From: Apiosordaria backusii
Lineage: Eukaryota; Ascomycota; Sordariomycetes; Sordariales; Lasiosphaeriaceae
Assembly (NCBI GenBank): GCA_030549205.1
Contig: JAUKTV010000024.1
Location: forward strand, 186,001-250,000
Direction of reading: 5' to 3'
DNA: 64,000 nucleotides
A model generated the notes under the pieces. That model searched no databases and was not told where the DNA came from. It saw only the letters and a list, made by a program, of their open reading frames with translations. Positions 59,683 through 64,000 of this stretch are shown piece after piece. How positions within the stretch are numbered: the stretch's first letter is position 1; each line of letters begins with the position of its first letter. Both the position numbers and the translations under genes were made by a program.

Positions 59683-62600
59683 GAGATTTCTTTTGTGTTG
59701 CAGCCGGGTCCTGATCTCTGGGCCCGTTGTATCCCCCCTTGAGCCCTGTTGAGGGTGTCACTGCCCAGTAGTACCAGGAGAATGCTGGCTCTGATCTAAA
59801 GCGGGGAAGGGATCATCTGTGAGCGGAACAAGTGGTTCGAAGTTGGATGAAAAGAATCGGTATGCAAGGGCGTGACAAGCACGGAGAAATAATGTATTTC
59901 TTTGCTCCTCTACAAGTTCAGGGACAATAACAATAGGCTTGGCTTGTTGATTGAAGGAAAGCATGGTGTCCTGCATGCCTGGCCCATTCTTCCAATCGAC
60001 TCAACACCAGGTCATCGTATCCCCAAAGAGCTGCCCCCCGGCACCGCTGACGGCATCGAAATATGCTGCTTTGGAGAGAACAAGCCTGTGTGGCAAGGGC
60101 ACTGCACGCAATCATCCAGCCCATGAACGTCAATGAAGACCCACTCTCGGTCCCGCAGCGGACGTAGGATGAGTGACCTGTGCAGCTGCCCGGATGTGGA
60201 TGGATTATGTAATCTCAATCAACCTCATCAGGTCATGTTTGAAACAGTATTTCCTATCAGTCTTCATAGACAGATCTCATTCGAGGGGCTAGCCAGAGAG
60301 AACCAACACACTGTCAGACTCTTTTTTAACAGGAATACTCCAGCGGCAAAGCTAGTGACAATGACTGTCTCGCATTTTGTGCCCAGATATGCCAATCTTG
60401 GAGAAGTAGGCATGCTCATGGTTATGGCAATGAGCGACGTATCAAGGTCACATACAGGCGGAAGAAGCGAAGTGCCAGGCAAAACTCCGGCGCCACGGAA
60501 ATGGGAGCACAGTCTAGTCCCTCGAGCGGATGCAATAGCTTCCCTGTCTGCAGCTGCAGAGAATCTGGGGTAAGAAACAAGTCAATGATCCGTTTATGGT
60601 TTCAGGCATACGCCACCCACGATTGCCACGTCTGGGTTCTCCTTCGCCCGGACTTCCCAGCGCGACAGGATCACGCGACAGGATCACGCGACATCCGCCG
60701 TGGGCAAACAAACCACTACGCCGAGCTCGGTGGTTTGGCCCGTGCCCGCCGAATTTGATAAGCCACCGCTCAACGCCCGGCGCCCGGACTTCCGGAGGCT
60801 TCTCTCAACACCATCACCGACCACTACCGGCAGATCTCCCGCTATAGTCTTGGCATGGAGTCTACTGGTTGCCGTTCTAGGTGTGCTGGTTCCACCGCAA
60901 CGCGACATTTGTTTGCCCAGGTGAGCGCCTCCGGGATTGCCTTGCGTGTACGAAGGACAGGGAAACCTAGACTTCAAGGAAAGACGATCGATCTCCGAGT
61001 CTAGTCCGAGAGGCCCTGCGGCTTTTTTGCTCACCGACGTGTTCCCTCTTTATATCCAGCCATCGAACGCATATTCGGCATCGGCGACATGACATTGGAG
61101 GCTGTCCCACGTTCATTGTGGTTCCATCTATCAACTTTCCATCTGGCAAGTCCAAATATGCTTCCGGCTTCTTCTTTAGCCTGGCGCTTGAGGTAGCCAT
61201 CAAATCAACGTCCTCCGAGCCTCCAGGAGTCTGGTCTGACGGCTTGGAATCAGAAAAAAATTGAGGCGGGGCTGAGTGGCTGGAGTTTGGACCGATGGGA
61301 GAAATGGGGTTAACATCCAGCAGTGTGTGCCCATTGCGACAGCCCTCACCTGGCTTTTTCCCTGCTGCAAGCCAAAACGCGAGGAGCGAGCACCGTTCAC
61401 CCACACTCTCTGGTTACAAGCGGGCCTTTCTCGAACCTTGCAACTCGAGGCCAGCCACAGTCTTCTCTCTTGACTTTGCACTGTCGAACGATGTACACGC
61501 AATAGGCGATTGTTCTCTGTATCACCAAAGAGAAATTCGAGAGCTCTCCCCCATCTATTGCCAAGGAGACGTAGGGGCAAGTGTGGCAATGCCCACCATC
61601 AAGTTCATTTGGCCCATGCTTCGATATCCTGGTGCGAGAAATCACGGTGTGGAGGACATCTTGAGGGAGGTATGTACATTCTAGATCGAACTGGGTTGCC
61701 CTATGGACCCGCAGGGGATGTTTTGCACAATAAGCGCATCTGAAGCCAGTAACAGTGTGAGTGTGGAAGTAACCACGCTAGCTCTTTAGTTGGGTACGGC
61801 ATCTGCCGGACAGTCCGTTCCTTCTGGCAGCCCAACATCCGTGAGCTAGTAGACCTGCCTAGAGATGGGAGAAGGGCACTTGTCCAACGAGCTTAGGGAT
61901 CCATTCGTTATCTAGCAGTATTGTCGATTGGAATTTTGTGTGTTCAAATCAGTTTGCTTCATTGCGTTAATGTCAACACTCGTACTGTCAATATGCAACA
62001 GAACGTCTGGCTACCGGCTAACTAAAGCTGTGTCACTCTCTCTGGAGCAACATGCATGAGCGGATGCAGCTGGACCATGGTCTCTCAAGGGTCTTCTACC
62101 GCTTCTCAGGGCCCGAGCAGTTTTTCAACCGGCGTGGACCTTGGGCCACGCCATCCAACTTAAAGAGATAGGCACTTATCTGTAGTGGCGGATTTGGCCA
62201 TTGTTCAGGACAGTTGGTAACACCACGTCATCTGGAAGCTTGCTCGGTAGCTTGGTGATGTATCTTCTCTCCACATGTCATCATCCGCTTTCGGTCCTCT
62301 GGGCGTTGCGTTGCGAGAAGGTCCTGCACATATTTCTTCAGGGTTGATTTGTGAGGGCTGGACCTTACCTCATGCGAAGCTGTTGGTGAAGCCAGACGAT
62401 CCCAGACGATCCCAGTGTCTACATTCTGTACTAAAGAAAAAGCTGCCAATCAAATTGCTGTGATTTGCCATCTCCATTATCCCCATCGGTACAGTATGTA
62501 TTTAATCGCTTCAGGGTTTTATGCGCAGCCAGTTTTCTTTTGTGTGAAGGTTTTGAAACAGGGAGAGTCCTTGCCTGTTGCGCCTGGCTTTGCCGGATCT

Positions 62601-63439
62601 TTTGCCCGGTGACGGACAGAAGGGCAGAATCTCCTCCTCGTTTCCACGCGGGTCAATTGGTGTGTCTTTCTAGTTATGTTTATGTTCATATGGGCGTGAC
62701 AGCATCACAGTCTCCAGCACATAACATTTGGCAGCCATCATATGTTGAAATGATGAATTCAAACTATTTTCTTATAGACAAAGGAACCGGTCTTTTTCCG
62801 AACGCCTACGCTGCTGAAAACAACGATCTACTTCAACCCAAACAATTTTGTTGTATGATTAATCAATGAAACAGGGGAGCATTCTCCTTCTCGAAATGTG
62901 CTTCAAAACGCTGAGTGTTATAAATGCCTTGAAAGAAAAGAACTACCGAGGGTATAGAAATTAAGTAGCAGCGCTTTTCTGATCCTGAAGTTTGTCCATC
63001 CATACCCGTTGCCACGCCGATCAAGCCAAAACCAAGCGTGTGCCGACCTGTATGTGTCTATGTGGTTCCCAATGTTTGTTTCCGCCTTAAGACTCCTATC
63101 CCAACAAGTCGAACCCAAAAGCACTAATAAGACAATGATGAAGCGGCCCTGTTCTCCGCATATGGGGCGTCAAACGGAGTCCACTATCTGCTGGCGGAGC
63201 GAGACAGCTCACTCACACACCGACCGGGATGATGTGGCAATGTCAAAAACTCCGTCGGGCTGTATTCTCTGGGCTTCTCGCTCGTCCCGGGAGGGTTGCC
63301 GCAGCTGAAAATTGCTGGGAAGTTTCCGTGCTTCCATTACTGGAAGTGCGAAGATCGGTTTCACCCTGCGTGCGGCGGCCGGAGGGTGATGATGTGGGGT
63401 GATAATTGAGTCTGGGTGATCCAGTCACCGCCAGAGCTC
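59683..63439. other. 3.7-kb stretch without a supported gene
   Basis: Small frames on both strands, none with domains (largest 60133-60573 plus, 146 codons). Minor structures: GCGACAGGATCAC tandem, about 2.3 units near 60662-60693, and a perfect 12-bp inverted pair, TGGGCAAACAAA (60701-60712) and TTTGTTTGCCCA (60908-60919). GC is normal, so this is not RIP-degraded. It may hold promoters of the flanking, divergent or missing genes. Confidence 0.5.
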
Positions 63440-64000
63440 CTATAAGCCAGCGGCCTGTGGTAGCCCATGGGGCTGTGGGTAGTAGGGCGGATACATCGTC
63501 GACCACGGCTGTGGCGGTATATATCCTGCAGTTGGCTGCGCTACGTTTGGATTAGAATAGCCATGGTCTGCTGCTGATGGCACCTTTTTGTTAGCATCTG
63601 TCCATGGTTCTGAAATTTGCTCGGGCCCATGGCTCGTCGTTGTACCTGGATCAATCTCTTGTTGTTCAAACTCCAGTTTCGTGGCAGTGGTATCCATGCA
63701 GGGCATAGAAGTGGGTGCGATTACATTCCCTTCCATCATGGCCGGCATGCTGGTCGGAATATAGGCCGGTAAGAAGGGATCTTCGGGGTGGCTCGGGGAA
63801 GAACAAGGGCTTGAGACGACCGAGGGGACCGAGACAGAGGACACTGAAACCGAAGATACTGGAACTCCAGAGGGCCACTGTTCACACTGCTCCGTCGGAG
63901 GCACAAAGGCGAAAGCCGGTGGGCCCGAGTTGTACTCGTTTGATGGCTGGCCAAAGGTGGGGGGTCGGCCAGGAATTCCTGTGTGCCCAGCGGGCAGCAG
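63440..64000 (-). CDS. C-terminal part of a Pro/Ser/Thr-rich protein (partial)
   Basis: An open frame enters from the right edge on the minus strand and runs uninterrupted to a stop at 63440, about 186 codons in view. The sequence is low complexity and polar: GIPGRPPTFGQPSN near the edge, a Ser/Val repeat (SVSVSSVSVPSVVSS), and a final Pro/Tyr-rich stretch (YPPYYPQPHGLPQAAGL). Such tails occur on fungal membrane receptors of the WSC or kelch type, but no domain is in view, so that is speculative. No start is visible in the window. Confidence 0.55.
   Translation of the reverse strand: MLPAGHTGIPGRPPTFGQPSNEYNSGPPAFAFVPPTEQCEQWPSGVPVSSVSVSSVSVPSVVSSPCSSPSHPEDPFLPAYIPTSMPAMMEGNVIAPTSMPCMDTTATKLEFEQQEIDPGTTTSHGPEQISEPWTDANKKVPSAADHGYSNPNVAQPTAGYIPPQPWSTMYPPYYPQPHGLPQAAGL

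Noticed and set aside
60701..60919. 12-bp inverted pair as a possible MITE
   Set aside because: Arms are short, the flanks share no duplication, and the match does not extend.

Overview
The window is nuclear DNA of a filamentous ascomycete, probably a Sordariomycete. The protein families are fungal, the introns are short (about 50-95 nt) with GTANGT-type donors and CTAAC/CTGAC-like branch sites, and the left 18 kb shows repeat-induced point mutation (RIP). In that block related repeat copies differ almost only by C-to-T and G-to-A changes, and reading frames are destroyed.

Bases 1 to about 18,055 form one very AT-rich block with no credible host gene. It holds a RIP-degraded Copia-type LTR retrotransposon with two 679-bp LTRs and a 5-bp target duplication (2182-7968), three copies of an unnamed ~950-bp repeat, a second pair of LTR-like repeats, a degraded pogo/Fot1-type transposase, and tandem repeats. 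At about 18.05 kb base composition changes abruptly to normal genic DNA.

From 18.5 to 42.3 kb lie conserved housekeeping genes: an INO80 subunit (Iec3-like), NADP isocitrate dehydrogenase, a C2H2 zinc-finger protein, CCR4-NOT subunit NOT3/NOT5 (with an apparent 1-nt frameshift), D-aminoacyl-tRNA deacylase, cyclophilin-40, a Bud2-like RasGAP and a 2H-phosphoesterase-like protein. Between the last two sits a 530-bp MITE with 51-bp inverted ends and a perfect 9-bp target duplication.

The most notable locus is 44.4-51.7 kb. It encodes a very large protein that combines a cytosine-C5 methyltransferase domain, Cys-rich zinc motifs, an SNF2 ATPase split by a RING finger, and a C-terminal helicase domain, which is the DNMT5-type architecture. 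One in-frame TAG separates the methyltransferase half from the SNF2 half. A 57-nt, frame-preserving GT-AG segment ending exactly at the TAG could be an intron; otherwise the gene carries a nonsense mutation or needs readthrough. A short degenerate copy of its SNF2 region lies 1.5 kb upstream of the gene.

The right part (52-64 kb) is sparser: ureidoglycolate lyase (purine catabolism), possible gene remnants, a Thr-rich secreted protein, an MFS transporter with an apparent 1-nt frameshift, a 3.7-kb stretch without a clear gene, and the C-terminal end of a Pro/Ser-rich protein running off the edge. I saw no tRNA, rRNA or CRISPR. Exon boundaries were placed by eye from splice motifs and protein family continuity.
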